This document shows positions 21,507-31,977 of a stretch of 64,000 nucleotides of DNA, one piece after another (positions within the stretch are counted from its first letter, which is position 1; each line of letters opens with the position of its first letter). The stretch is from Branchipolynoe longqiensis (lineage: Eukaryota > Annelida > Polychaeta > Phyllodocida > Polynoidae). The position numbers and the translations under genes are program-made. The DNA lies in the NCBI GenBank assembly GCA_030323885.1, contig CM059188.1, positions 117,527,974 through 117,591,973 on the forward strand. Reading direction: 5' to 3'. Under the pieces are notes generated by a model. The model was given only the letters and a program-made list of their open reading frames with translations, was not told the origin of the DNA and did no database searches.

Positions 21507-23238
21507 TGTAGCAGTCACACTACGACGACAATGGGAGGACGACAGCCGGCGGCTGTAATTTTGAGAAATCACGACGACATATGCAAATTCGGGCTAAGTT
21601 GGACGACAATCGGACGACATACGGACGACATCGGGACGACAAACGGGACGACAGCGGGACGACAGTGTCTCTGTGTCTGTGTCTGTGTGTGTCTGACTCT
21701 GTGTGTGTCTCTATGTGTGTCTGTGTCTATGTGTGTGTCTATGTGTGTGTATGTGTATATGTGTGTCTGTGTGTGTGTGTCTGTGTCTGTGTCTATGTGT
21801 GTGTCTGTGGCTATGTGTGTCTATGTGTGTATGTGTCTGTGTGTATGTGTCTGTGTGTGTATCTGTCTCTGTGTGTGTCTGTGTCTGTGTGTGTATGTGT
21901 GTGTCTGTGCCTGTGTCTGTGTCTCTGTGTGTGTGTCTCTGTGTGTGCCTGACTCTGACTCTCAGTCTGACTCTCACTCTCACTCTGACTCTCAGTCTGA
22001 CTCTCAGTCTGACTCTGACTCTCAGTCTGACTCTCACTCTCAGTCTGACTCTCGCTCTCAGTCTGACTCTGACTCTCAGTCTGACTCTCACTCTCAGTCT
22101 GACTCTGACTCTCAGTCTGACTCTGACTCTGACTCCCAGTCTGACTCTCACTCTCAGAGACACAGAGACACACAGAAACACAGAGACACACACAGAGACA
22201 CACACAGAGACACACACACAGACACACAGAAACACAGAGACACACACAGAGACACAGACACACACATAGAGACACACAGAGACAGAGTCACACACACAGA
22301 TACACACACAGAGACACACACAGAAACAGAGACACACACACAGACACACAGAGACACACCACACACACAGACAACCAGACACTGTGTGTCACTCTCTGTG
22401 TCTCTGTGTGTCTCTGTGTCTCTGAGAGTGAGAGTCAGACTGAGAGGGAGAGTCATAGTGAGAGTCAGACTGAGAGTGAGAGTCAGACTAGAGTGAGAGT
22501 CAGAGTCAGACTGAGAGTGAGAGTGAGAGTCAGACTGAGAGTCAGAGTGAGAAGTCAGACTGAAGTCAGAGTCAGACTGAGATGAGGCACACACAGAGAC
22601 ACAGACACACAAGAGAAACAGACACACACAGACACAGAGACACACACAGAGACACAGAGACACACACAGGCACAGACACACACAGACACACACAGACACA
22701 GACACACACACAGACACACACAGAGACACACATAGACACAGAGACACACACATACACAGAGACACACACAGAGACACACACACAGACACACAGCCACATG
22801 ACACAGACAGACACATACACACACAGACACCCACACCCAGACACAGACAGATACACAAACAAACACACACACATAGACACACATAGACACAGACACACAC
22901 ATAGACACAGACACAGAGACACACAGAGACACATACATGGAGAGAGAAGCAACTACAGCTTAACGACAAGACGACAGTGCCGCGACAGTGCCGCGACAGT
23001 GCGACAGTGCCGCGAAAGTGCCGCGACAGTGCCGCAACATCGGCTGTCGTCGATTGTCGTCGAAGTTTTTCAACATGTCCAAAACGCCCACGACAACCCT
23101 GCGACAGTGGAGAAACTGGAAGTGCCGCGGAGGTGTCGCGGCGACACCTGCGCGACACCTGTGCGACACCTGCGCGACACCGGAAGTCGCTGTCGCAGGG
23201 CTGTCGCCGCTGCTTGTCGTCGTAGTGTGACTGCTACA
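21507..23238. mobile_element. Large inverted-repeat element with low-complexity core (GACGACA family, copy 1)
   Basis: TIR TGTAGCAGTCACACTACGAC (then GACA) at 21507, mirrored exactly at 23238, flanked by TAA (21504-21506, 23239-23241). The left end (to 21665) is a mosaic of CGGACGACA words; the right end (22940-23238) of CCGCGACAGTG/CTGTCGC words. Between them lie ordered blocks. TGTGTGTCTG covers 21666-21950, TCTGACTCTCAG 21951-22156, ACACAGAGACAC 22157-22380, GAGAGTCAGACTG 22424-22580 and ACACAGACAC 22585-22940. No transposase is seen; open frames up to 334 codons are repeat artefacts. Confidence 0.85.
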
Positions 23239-23267
23239 TAATGCTGAACCTGACGTGTAAGGATGTA

Positions 23268-23532
23268 AGCCCCAATCACACTGCGGCTACTTTGGAAAAA
23301 AAACACACACTTTACGACATCCTTGCGACCAAAACAATGTAGCCGACCTCTGGGTGATCATTTTAGTCGCAAGGAGGTTTTCAGTGCAGTAGCTGCATCC
23401 TCCTTGCGACCACAATGATCGCAAGGAGGTTGGTGCCCACTGAGGACCACTTTGCAACCATTTTACGATCTCTTTGCGACCACCCGTTTTTTGTGGTCAC
23501 AAAGTGGTCGCAAACAGTAGTGTGACTGGGGT
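23268..23532. mobile_element. TTGCGACC-family inverted-repeat element
   Basis: Left AGCCCCAATCACACTGCGG, right AGTAGTGTGACTGGGGTG. Inside, GTCGCAAGGAGG and CCTCCTTGCGACC occur in opposite orientations around a near-palindromic centre. Flanks are GTA/TAA-like. It lies 29 bp from the preceding large element. Confidence 0.7.
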
Positions 23533-23584
23533 GTAATGGATGTTTGTAATCGGATGTAGAAAACTTAGCGATTTCAGGGGAACG

Positions 23585-24085
23585 GGTGTAGTCAGTTGCA
23601 CTCACCTCCCTGGCTGAAATGCTGCATACACAGGTAGGCGTGGGGAGGTAGATGATATAACCAGATATGTGGTGGGAGAATGCTGAGGCTGCCACTCCTG
23701 CTGTTTTGAAAATGGCTGGTTGAGAGTGTAGAGAAAGGAGAGTAAAGCTTTGGGATTTCAATATTTAGGTTATTGTACATACAGGAAATATATTTGATAT
23801 AATGGAGCCTAGGTAGGGCTATAGCTAAGACGTCTGGGTTGGAGTTCCATTCCAGGACTAGGAGTGATGTTCCTATTTGTTGCAATAGCCGTGCATGACA
23901 TTGGGGCCACGACCAGGATTCTGTACATGCCTAGTGCTGTTACTAGTGTAAAGGGTTGAACCTATGTATGTAGTGAAAGAGCGTGAACTGAGTATTTGTA
24001 AGCGTAAGGCTGAGGCTTTGTGCTTCTCCCCGGGTGAAATACCACATAGACAGGTAGCCGTGGATAGGTGGGTTGCATATTCTTT
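23585..24085 (+). mobile_element. SINE B copies/fragments
   Basis: A leader (CTCCCTGGCTGAAATGCTGC, ACACAGGTAGGCGTGGGGAG) and a diverged body (GGAGCCTAGGTAGGGCTATA) cover 23585-23905. A second leader fragment (CCCGGGTGAAATACCACATA) lies at about 23995-24085. Confidence 0.5.
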
Positions 24086-24244
24086 AAGAAATCTTGTAGC
24101 TTAATAGACAGACTTCAAAACTCGAATCTAGAGCGTTCAGTGGCCACTATCTTGGATTTCTGTGTGTGTGGGTGCATTATCTCCCATTTAATCGCCTATG
24201 TTTATCTATATTTAAAAATATAATATTTGTTTTACATTCATTGA

Positions 24245-24592
24245 TTAAAGCTGCATAGTCCGATGAAATATACAATTTTCAAAACCAAACCAATTATCTT
24301 AATTTGATTTGGCATATCTAACTGATGCACTTATTAAAGCATTTGTTTCTGCGTAGAAGGCAATACTGAGTCAATTTAAAAGAACCGATTACTGCAGAAG
24401 TCTATGGTGCCAGAATTTTGGCAAGTTTGCCAAAACTAATTTTCCATGTTTGCACTCAAAATATCTCAAAAGTTTACCATTTAAAATAAAAGTAACTTTG
24501 AACTAATGTAAAGTAGATACTAGTGATCAATCTAACATATTTATCTCAGAAAAAATACAGAAATTCTAAACCATCGGACTATGCAACTTTAA
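24245..24592 (+). mobile_element. MITE-1, best full-length copy
   Basis: Starts TTAAAGCTGCATAGTCCGAT and ends with its mirror CATCGGACTATGCAACTTTA, giving a ~21-bp TIR. About 350 bp, AT-rich, non-coding. I used this as the reference for the other copies. The TSD cannot be separated from the palindromic TTAA end. Confidence 0.75.
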
Positions 24593-24596
24593 GCAG

Positions 24597-24775
24597 GGGA
24601 AATTTCAATCGCAGTCTTCCTCATTACACTGCGCCTTGCATTATCCTAGTAAGGCCGAGTGTCAGGCTAGGTAGCGATAGGTATACATTTTTAAGTCATT
24701 GATTTTACTTGGCCGAGTTTGAAACCTATAACCTGTCACACGAGAAGTGGATGCTCAACACATTCCTGGTCAAAA
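24597..24775 (-). mobile_element. SINE A-prime variant
   Basis: GGGGAAATTTCAATCGCAGT, TCCTCATTACACTGCGCCTT, TCAGGCTAGGTAGCGATAGG. Confidence 0.6.
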
Positions 24776-24866
24776 TTACTAAAACTGTCTGGGTGGTTCA
24801 GGAGTCTTCTTGAGATACCGGATAACTCATACAAGTAGGTCAAATACCACGCCACAGATACACATA

Positions 24867-25044
24867 CAGTACAACCTCTCTAACCGACCACCTCCGCAGA
24901 TCGACCACTCACCTATACCGATCGCTTTATTTGGGTCCCAACAATACCATTGTAACCATATTCTAACTCCCTAAACCGACCACCTCCCTAAATCGACCAC
25001 TTAAAGTCGGTCCCAAGGTCGGTCGATTTAGAGAGGTTTTACTG
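24867..25044. mobile_element. Pogo/Tigger-like MITE
   Basis: CAGTACAACCTCTCTAACCG mirrored by TTAGAGAGGTTTTACTG, flanked by TA. It is closely similar in full length to the copy at 34206. Confidence 0.85.
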
Positions 25045-25242
25045 TATTTCAATGGAACAAATATCGTTAATATCCTACGCACTGACTAGTTACATATTCC
25101 AACTCGAATTGAGTAGTTTTATTCATGAGATTTTATTATATCCATAAATTAGCTATAACTCACGCGTGGCCTGGTATTTTAGGCAATTAACATGACTTAT
25201 ATGTGCTCGGCCTGGTTTTTGCTCCTTTGTTCTTTGTTCTTA

Positions 25243-25526
25243 TACCCCAGTCACACTACTGCTTGCGACCACTTTGTGACTACAAAAAAAGGGGTGGTCA
25301 CAAAGAGTTCGCAATTGTTTGCAAAACGGTTGCAAGTGGTCGTAAAGTGGTCCTCAGTGACCATTTTGGTCACAAGGAGGTCACAGCTACTAGTACTACA
25401 CTGAAAACCTACTTGCGACCAAAATGGTCACCCAGAGGCCGGCGACTATTACTTTGGTCATACAGTGGTCACAAAGTGGTCGCAAAGTTGTCGCAAGTGG
25501 TCGCAAGCTGTAGTATGACTGGGGCT
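25243..25526. mobile_element. TTGCGACC-family inverted-repeat element, intact ends
   Basis: Left TACCCCAGTCACACTACTGC, right AGTATGACTGGGGCT, perfect TTA TSD (25240-25242, 25527-25529). The inside is TGCGACC / GGTCGCA words in both orientations. Confidence 0.82.
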
Positions 25527-25828
25527 TTAGGCATTCTCTTATTTCACACTGCACATACCTCATAGGGTGAGTGTTATTGATATGGGCTTTGTTTTGGCAT
25601 CCTGCCAACTGGAGATATCAGTTTGAGGGGACGCCATTGGCTAATCCGTTGACAATGTTATCAGTTGTTCGAGTCCATTGTGAATTCACGAATCCACAAT
25701 CTGTGTTTAGTGATCGAAATGCAGAAAGTATTTTATGTGGCATAAAGATGACAAAAAGATTAAGTTGTCTAATTTATCGATGTTTAGATTTTGAGATAAT
25801 CATGGAATTGAAAAGTTTGGCAGCAGGG

Positions 25829-26542
25829 TAAAGGGTGAGGGGAGGGGCAGAGAAGGCAGGGGAAGGGGAGAGGAGGGGGCAGGGTGAGGCTAAGGAGAGG
25901 GCAGGAGTGGGGCTGAGGAGAGAGTGAGGCGGGGGGGGTGGGCTGAGGAGAGGGAGCACGGGGGCCTAAGAGTGAGCAGGGGGGGGGGGTGCTGAGGAGA
26001 GTGCAAGGAACTGAGGAGAAGGGAATGGGGGGCTGAGAAAGGGAACGGGGGGTCTGAGGAGGGGGGCAGGGGGGGCTGACAGAGGGAACGGGGGTCTGAG
26101 GAGGGGGTAAGGGGGGTGGGGGCTGAGGAGAGTGAGCAGGGGGGGCTGAAGGAGAGTGAGCAGGGGGGGCTGAGGAGAGTGAGCAGGGGGGGGGCTGAGG
26201 AGGTGAGCAGGGGGGGGGGCTGAGGAGAGAGAACAGGGGGGGGGGGCTAAGAGAGAGAACAGGGGAGGGGGCTGAGGAGGGGGGCTGGGGGCAGAGGAGA
26301 GGGCAGGGTGGCTGAGGAGATGAAAGTGGCTGGAGGAGAGGGAGCAGGCTGGGCTGAGAACAGGGAACAAGGGGGGCTGAAGAGAGGGAGCAGGCTGGGG
26401 GGGGGCTGAGGAGAGGGAAGTAGGGGGGCTGAGGAGAGGGATCAGGGGGGGGAGCAAGGGCAGAAGTACGCAAGGTTTAGCTGAGGAATAGGGAGCAGGG
26501 GATGGAGTAACAGGAAGAGCAGGGGCGGGGGGAGGGGGGGCA
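25829..26542 (+). repeat. GGGGCTGAGGAGAG purine-rich minisatellite
   Basis: Degenerate ~15-25 bp units of GGGGGGCTGAGGAGAGTGAG. The Pro/Ser/Leu-rich frames on the minus strand (up to 229 codons) are artefacts. Confidence 0.9.
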
Positions 26543-26631
26543 ATCCTCGTCAGATTTAATTATAGAAAACATGTAGAATTAAAAGTGTGCGCTTAATTAA
26601 TTAACATCGGACAGCGGTACAATGGATCCCC

Positions 26632-26669
26632 CCTCACCCCACCCCCCCCCCCACCGCCCCCCCCCCCCG
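26632..26669 (+). repeat. Poly-C rich tract
   Basis: Runs of C interrupted by A/G. Confidence 0.85.
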
Positions 26670-26819
26670 GTTTTGTTTGCGGATGGGTTAATTATTTAAC
26701 AGAAGCTGCGTCCAGTCATCACCTGCCTCACTCGCCCTGTTCTTTGTGCTGGTGTCGGCGTGTCATGCACCTCCAAACCCGCCCTCTGGCGGATTGCATG
26801 GACGCCACGAAACCACGTG

Positions 26820-27740
26820 ATCTTTATTTGTTACCCGCCATTTTGGATGGCAAGTTGTAACCATGATAGACATGATGCATGCATTTCAAGTTGCATAGTC
26901 TGATGGAAACAGACATATTTTCAAAGATAAAACACATACATAGCCAACTTAGGCTTATTTATTTATTATGCACCAGTTTGGATGGCAAGGCGTAATCACG
27001 ATTAGCACGATACACATGATCCATACTAGTCCAGGAGCCAAAGGCCAAATTTAGTTACAGTTTTTTTCTTTGGTGAATTTGGTAGACTGGGTGGTAGTCT
27101 TCAATTTCCAGGTGGATGACCGTTGGTCACCCTTGAGCAATTCTCTGGATTAACCCTTTTGTGTTGGAAGCTTAAAGTTGCATAGTCCGATGATTTTGCG
27201 TTTTGGTAATTTTTTCTGAGATTAAATTGATTGTTATAATCTACCTTATTTCAGTTTAAAGTAACTTTGATTTTAAATGGATAAGTTTTGAGATATTTGA
27301 AATTCAAACATGTAAACTTAGTTTTGGCAAGCATGCCAAAACTCTGACACCATAGGCTTCAACAGTAAGAGGTTCTATCAAATTGTCTCAGTGTTCCCTT
27401 CTATGTGGCAATAAATGCTTAATATGTGCACCAATATCTAAGTTAGATATGTAGAGTCAAATCTATATCATTATTTTTGTTTCGACTACACAGCTTTAAA
27501 ATCACTTACACTTCAAGTTGCATAGTCTGATGAAGCAACGTTTTCATAGATAAAACACATACATCAGCAATTTAGGTACGGTTGTGCCCATTTATTTATT
27601 ATGCGCCATTTTGGATGGCACGGCATAACCATGATAGTGATGATGCATGCACTTTAAGCTGCGTAGTCTGATGAAAACAACAATATTTCAAAGACAAAAC
27701 ACATACATAGCCGACTTAGGTATGGCTGTGCTCATTAAAT
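26820..27740 (+). repeat. Three copies of a ~140-150 bp unit overlapping MITE-1-like ends, with a MITE-1 between
   Basis: The unit (GCCATTTTGGATGGCA ... GATGATGCATGCA ... AAGTTGCATAGTCTGATG ... ACACATACATAGCC) occurs near 26835-26960, 27510-27640 and 27600-27720. A minus-strand MITE-1 (27170-27505) separates the first from the others. Non-coding. Confidence 0.5.
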
Positions 27741-27904
27741 ATTTATTACAATTTGTGTGTTCCTATTTTATGGTGCTATCCTCGAAAATGGGTCAAATGC
27801 ACATGTTCAGCATTTGTACGCCAATAATCTTTTATTTTGACATGTTTTCACTTCAGATAAACCTTTAATGTTAACCCTAATAATTAAAAGTTACTTTAAC
27901 CTAA

Positions 27905-28235
27905 TATCGGGTACAGTGATGGAATCGGTCAGAGCTTTCGCTTCCTGTTTGGAAGGTCATGAGTTCGGAACCCGGCCGAGTGAAACCAATGACTTACAGA
28001 ATTGATGCATGTCGCTACTTAGCCAGGACACTCTGCATTACTAGGATAGAGCAAGGACTGATTAGCTCAGTATCAGGATAATGTGACTGAGTGGGATATC
28101 CGGTCATGGTGCCCGTGACCCGATCTGCTAATGGGGCAGCACTATAAAGTCACCATGAGTGCACACTGGCCACAAATCGGTACCCGTCCTGTTATGACCT
28201 TACATGTTGCTAGGGCGTAAAACCCCAACAAACAA
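27905..28235 (+). mobile_element. SINE A
   Basis: Head GTGATGGAATCGGTCAGAGC, B box GAGTTCGGAACCC, tail AACCCCAACAAACAAACAAA. Confidence 0.8.
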
Positions 28236-28395
28236 ACAAATCTGAAAAGGATATGGCAGATTCTCAAAACTATCGGATCATGCCCCGATCAGTTACTGTC
28301 TGTCTGTGTTCATTATCACGATCAGACAGGAGTAAAGTTAGGAAGGGTGAACCAACTTTACTACCTCCAGTAGACCTACATGCACACTTAGCTTT

Positions 28396-28740
28396 AGATT
28401 GGTTGGTTGGTTGATGGAGTTTTACGTCCTGGCAACATCTAAAGTCATTTCAGGATAGGTACCGATTTGTGACAGTGCGCACTCCTTGCGACTTCACAGT
28501 GCTGCCTCTCTGGGAGACCAGACCGCTGGCACCATGACCTGATATTCCACCCAGTTACATTATCCTGACACTGAGCCAACCATTCCTTACCCTATCCTAA
28601 CAATGCCGAGCGCCTGGCTAGGAAGCGACAAGTATCAATTTGATAAGTCATTGGTTTGACTCGACCGGGAACCAAAACTCCCAATTTCCCGCACGCGAAC
28701 TCGGCGCGGTAGCCGAATCGGTAGAGCGTGCGCCTGGAGG
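28396..28740 (-). mobile_element. SINE A joined head-to-head with a second head fragment
   Basis: A minus-strand full copy (28396-28695) is directly followed by a + strand head fragment, CGGCGCGGTAGCCGAATCGG (28698-28735). Confidence 0.75.
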
Positions 28741-29032
28741 GAAAAGAGTGATGACGGAGGGAAGGCGGAGAGAGTTGAAGAGAGGTGTCCAGGCTGACAG
28801 CTCAGCGTGTGGGCAACTTATAAATCAATAAACAAGTGGTGTGCTGCTGGTGCGATACATCGCCCAAGGTGTTGTTTACACACAGGGTTCTCTTAGCTGG
28901 AGAAAAACAAACCTCTCAGCGAGGCAGAAGGCCTCACCAGTCGCTTGAGTGGTTGAGTGTTCTTAGTTGTGTAGTGTCATGCTGGTGCCAACTAGAGACA
29001 CAGTTCATGGTTAATCAGTTTACGGATAATTA

Positions 29033-29382
29033 AGCTAAGATTCCTTACACGCGGTATGCGAATGCGGCAAAAAATCGGAAAGCATCTAAGTCAATGGGGT
29101 TGATTCCTTACGTCCGAATGCGAATGCGGCAACTCGATTGGTCCCTGTAGCGATCGGTGCGGCATGCGGCACGCGGTAAGCGAATAGAAACCTCAGTCGC
29201 ACTTGTCCATTAGTTTTAGACGAAGAGAGGCGACTGAGCATTACGGAACGGTCACACGCAAGGGTGCAGAGGGGAAACATATGGTAGTGGTGTTGGTGGG
29301 GTTATGGGTTCGCATACCGCGTAGAAGGAATCCTCCCATTCGCATACTGCATGCCGCATACCGCGTGTAAGGAATCTTAGCT
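29033..29382. mobile_element. ATGCGAATGCGG-family inverted-repeat element
   Basis: A perfect 28-bp TIR starting AGCTAAGATTCCTTACACGC, with a perfect TTA TSD (29030-29032, 29383-29385). The inside is GCGAATGCGG / CCGCATTCGC-type words in both orientations around a short unique centre (29200-29290). Confidence 0.85.
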
Positions 29383-29581
29383 TTATACTCGTATAATTGC
29401 TTATACAGCACATGAATCTTCAAGAAAGAGCACAATCAATTTAATTTAGTTAAATTCAGAAAGATTACACCAAACTCAAAATAATCGGACTATTCAACTT
29501 AAAAAATAAACAAAAATTAAACACTTGCATGTGTACTAGAGTTGATTGCATTATGTGAATATGGTATGTTTCTATTTTCAG

Positions 29582-29712
29582 CCGGCGGAGTGGACCAAGA
29601 GTGACGACAAGCTGGTGGCCGCCATCCAGGCAGACGATCTGCTGAAAGTCGAGCAACTGATGACCAAGAAGGGAGTCAACCCCACAAAGCTCGGTCCGCA
29701 GGGACTCACGGC
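29582..29712 (+). CDS. Ankyrin-repeat protein exon (RAI14/UACA/ANKRD24-like), N-terminal
   Basis: This is an internal coding exon of 131 nt. It has an acceptor (pyrimidine-rich tract then AG at 29580-29581) and a donor GTGAGT at 29713. It starts in phase 0 and ends after two bases of a codon. The peptide carries AEWTKSDDKL, then a helix-like stretch ending KKGVNPTKLGPQGLTA. The W-x-K-x-D-D-x-L motif followed by KKG...TK is what I recognise as the start of the ankyrin domain in RAI14 (ankycorbin), UACA and ANKRD24. These are cytoskeleton-associated proteins with N-terminal ankyrin repeats and a long coiled coil. The next exon completes the split Ala codon and opens a canonical ankyrin helix. 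Only the N-terminal part of the gene is in the window, and the exact paralogue cannot be fixed. A SINE begins within about 6 bases of the donor. Confidence 0.85.
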
Positions 29713-29717
29713 GTGAG

Positions 29718-29955
29718 TTGGTTGGTTCTTAGAGTTTTACGTCCTGGCAACATCTAAGGTCATTCCCGTCCTGATATGACCTTAGATGTAGCTATCACGT
29801 AAAACAACAACAAACAAATCTAAGGTCATATCAGGACGGATACCAACTTGTGACAGTGCACACTCATGGTCATTGGTTTGACTCGACCGGGAACCGAACT
29901 CCCGATCTCCCACACGCGAGGCCCGCGCTTTACCGATTAGGCCACCGGGCCCGGT
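29718..29955 (-). mobile_element. Compound SINE A at the splice donor
   Basis: A minus-strand 3' end (29718-29763), a plus-strand 3' end (29764-29815), and a minus-strand copy lacking its middle (29816-29955, ending CACCGGGCCCGGT). The insertion begins about 6 bases after the exon border at 29712. Confidence 0.8.
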
Positions 29956-30074
29956 AAAATGGGAGTGGGTATGGTTCAGAAATCACTGTTTACGAGCCTT
30001 TCTAGGTGTAGATAAATTCGGATATGGCTGGAAGGTTGCTACTGTGGTTGTTAATTGTTCCAAGTGCTACATTA

Positions 30075-30203
30075 GGCTGTGTCAGTAGCGACAAGTATAA
30101 TTTGTTACGTTATTGCTTTGACCTGGCCAGGGTTGAAACCCCACATGTTTGAATCTCACAACCTGCCGCATGAGAAGCGGGCGCTCAACTCATCCGGCCT
30201 TTG
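30075..30203 (-). mobile_element. SINE A head fragment
   Basis: GTAGCGACAAGTATAATTTG, GAATCTCACAACCTGCCGCA, GGGCGCTCAACTCATCCGGC. Confidence 0.6.
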
Positions 30204-30313
30204 CATCTGAAGAATGCAATGAAGCCTGCAAAGTAAAAAAACTACCTGAGAAGCCATAAGCATAAGTTGGAGCCATTAAAAATATTAGCATACATAGTTG
30301 AACATTGACCTTA

Positions 30314-30850
30314 TGAGCAGTCACACTACGACGTGTATTCCGGCGTGCCGCCAACGCGCTTAAATATATTCAACGCGTCGAGAAACGTCAAACTTGACCC
30401 AATTTCACCAGGTTCCCACCACCAACACCCGGTAACGCGTCAGTGACGTTGTACGCGTGACGTTGTACAGTGACGTTGTACAGTGACGTTGTGCAGTGAC
30501 CTTGTACAGTGACCTTGTACAGTGACCTTTACAGTGATGTACAGTGACCTTGGGCAGTGACGTTGTGCAGTGACGTTGTGCAGTGACCTTGTACAGTGAC
30601 CTTGGGCAGTGACCTTGTACAGTGACCTTGGGCAGTGACCTTTAAAATGGCCTTTGTGTAGTGACATTTACAGTGACCTTTATACTGACGTACAGTGACG
30701 TTGGGCCGTGACCTTTACAGTGACGTTGGACAGCGACCTTTACAGTGACCTTACACAGTGCCCTTTACAGTGACCTTGTACAGTGACCTTGTACAGTGAC
30801 CTGGTACAGTGACCTGGTACAGTGACCTGGTACAATGACCTTGTCTAAGA
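30314..30850 (+). mobile_element. Inverted-repeat element left end carrying a 13-bp minisatellite
   Basis: TGAGCAGTCACACTACGACG follows TTA (30311-30313), the same terminus as the element at 21507. After about 120 bp it turns into a tandem array (30436-30850) of CAGTGACCTTGTA-like 13-mers, roughly 30 degenerate copies. I find no matching right end. Confidence 0.65.
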
Positions 30851-31019
30851 GGTCAGAACCGACACCGATTTCACTTGGTAATGTTGATCGTGAGGTGGCC
30901 ATTAGATGGTGTGTGGGTGGGAAGGGGGCGGGAGGTGTGTGGGGGGGGGGGGGAGAGGGGCGGAAAACTCTTCCCACAGTGTCCATTTCAGAGATAATAT
31001 CACGAATGTGCGGGTATTT

Positions 31020-31497
31020 ATAGTGCTGAAAAGGTGCGTGAATGGATGGAGTGATTAGTTTATGGAGCTGTGTGTGTGAGGGGGGTGGCACTTAAATAGT
31101 GTTAAAATAAACCTTTTCCCCTGCGGCTGCGCACTCAGATGAAACTCGGGTTGTAGGTCAACCCTGGAAGCGGGTACTAAGTTAGGTTATTGAAACAAGC
31201 CATGTGTGCATGAGAATAATAAATGTAGTATCCCTATCAGCCCTAAAGAGATTTCAATTGTTAAGTGCCCGGAGTCCTTATAGTATTAATGCAGTGGGAA
31301 TAGCAAAACTTGCATAACTGTAGTTGAATTGTATTTCTAGAAATGTTTCATTGAAAATATTTGTGGATCGCATCAGAAATATAGCGCTACCCAACTGCGG
31401 GTGCATTCAGTTGCTCACGGATTGTAAGCGCACAAAACTTGTGGGTGCATCTGGGTGTTTCAGGTCTTAAAGGGTTAAATAAGAAAGGCACCACCAA
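31020..31497. other. Intron of the ankyrin gene, nothing recognised
   Basis: Non-repetitive AT-rich sequence with no exon signal between the minisatellite element and the SINE at 31498. Confidence 0.5.
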
Positions 31498-31720
31498 TGA
31501 CCAGACGAGATGACAGAATGGGTTGAACGCCCGCTTTCCATGTGAGACATCGTGGCATTCGAACATATATGAGTTTCAAATTCAGCTGGGTCAAAGAAAT
31601 GACTCGAAAGTTGAAACTTGTCGCTCCCTAGCCTGATAGGATAGGGAAGGAGTTGTTGAATGACAAAGACCAAGTCTGTGATTGAAGTCTGCCTTGCTTA
31701 ATAATGAATTTAAAGGAGAA
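31498..31720 (+). mobile_element. SINE A-prime variant
   Basis: ACCAGACGAGATGACAGAAT, GCCCGCTTTCCATGTGAGAC, TTGAATGACAAAGACCAAGT. Confidence 0.6.
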
Positions 31721-31754
31721 AGAAAAGTATGATGTATGAGTATCTCTGTCTATG

Positions 31755-31865
31755 CAACAAATGCCAAATAAATTGCTCCAGTATCTATGTTAGATATGTA
31801 GGATCAAATCTAGGTCAGTGTTTGGTTTTAAAAATGTGATGCTTTCATCGAACTAGTCACCTTTA
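31755..31865 (-). mobile_element. MITE-1 fragment (left end, minus)
   Basis: TAGATATGTAGGATCAAATC and TTTCATCGAACTAGTCACCT. Confidence 0.5.
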
Positions 31866-31977
31866 AAATAAAACTTGCCAGTTACACAAATGGTCCTCTC
31901 TGTTCCTCTCTCTCTCTTTTGCATACTTTCTCTTCCTATTTTTCAATGAAGAATTGAACTTTGTTTTCTTCTTGTAG

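Noticed and set aside
21531..23158. Long open frames (up to 334 codons) rich in Ser/Asp/Gln, Cys/Val or His/Thr on both strands
   Set aside because: They lie in TCTGAC/TGTGTC/ACACAG low-complexity blocks that lack stop codons in several frames at once; no protein-like composition or splice context.
25784..26473. 229-codon Pro-rich frame on the minus strand
   Set aside because: GGGGCTGAGGAGAG minisatellite; no start context or domain.
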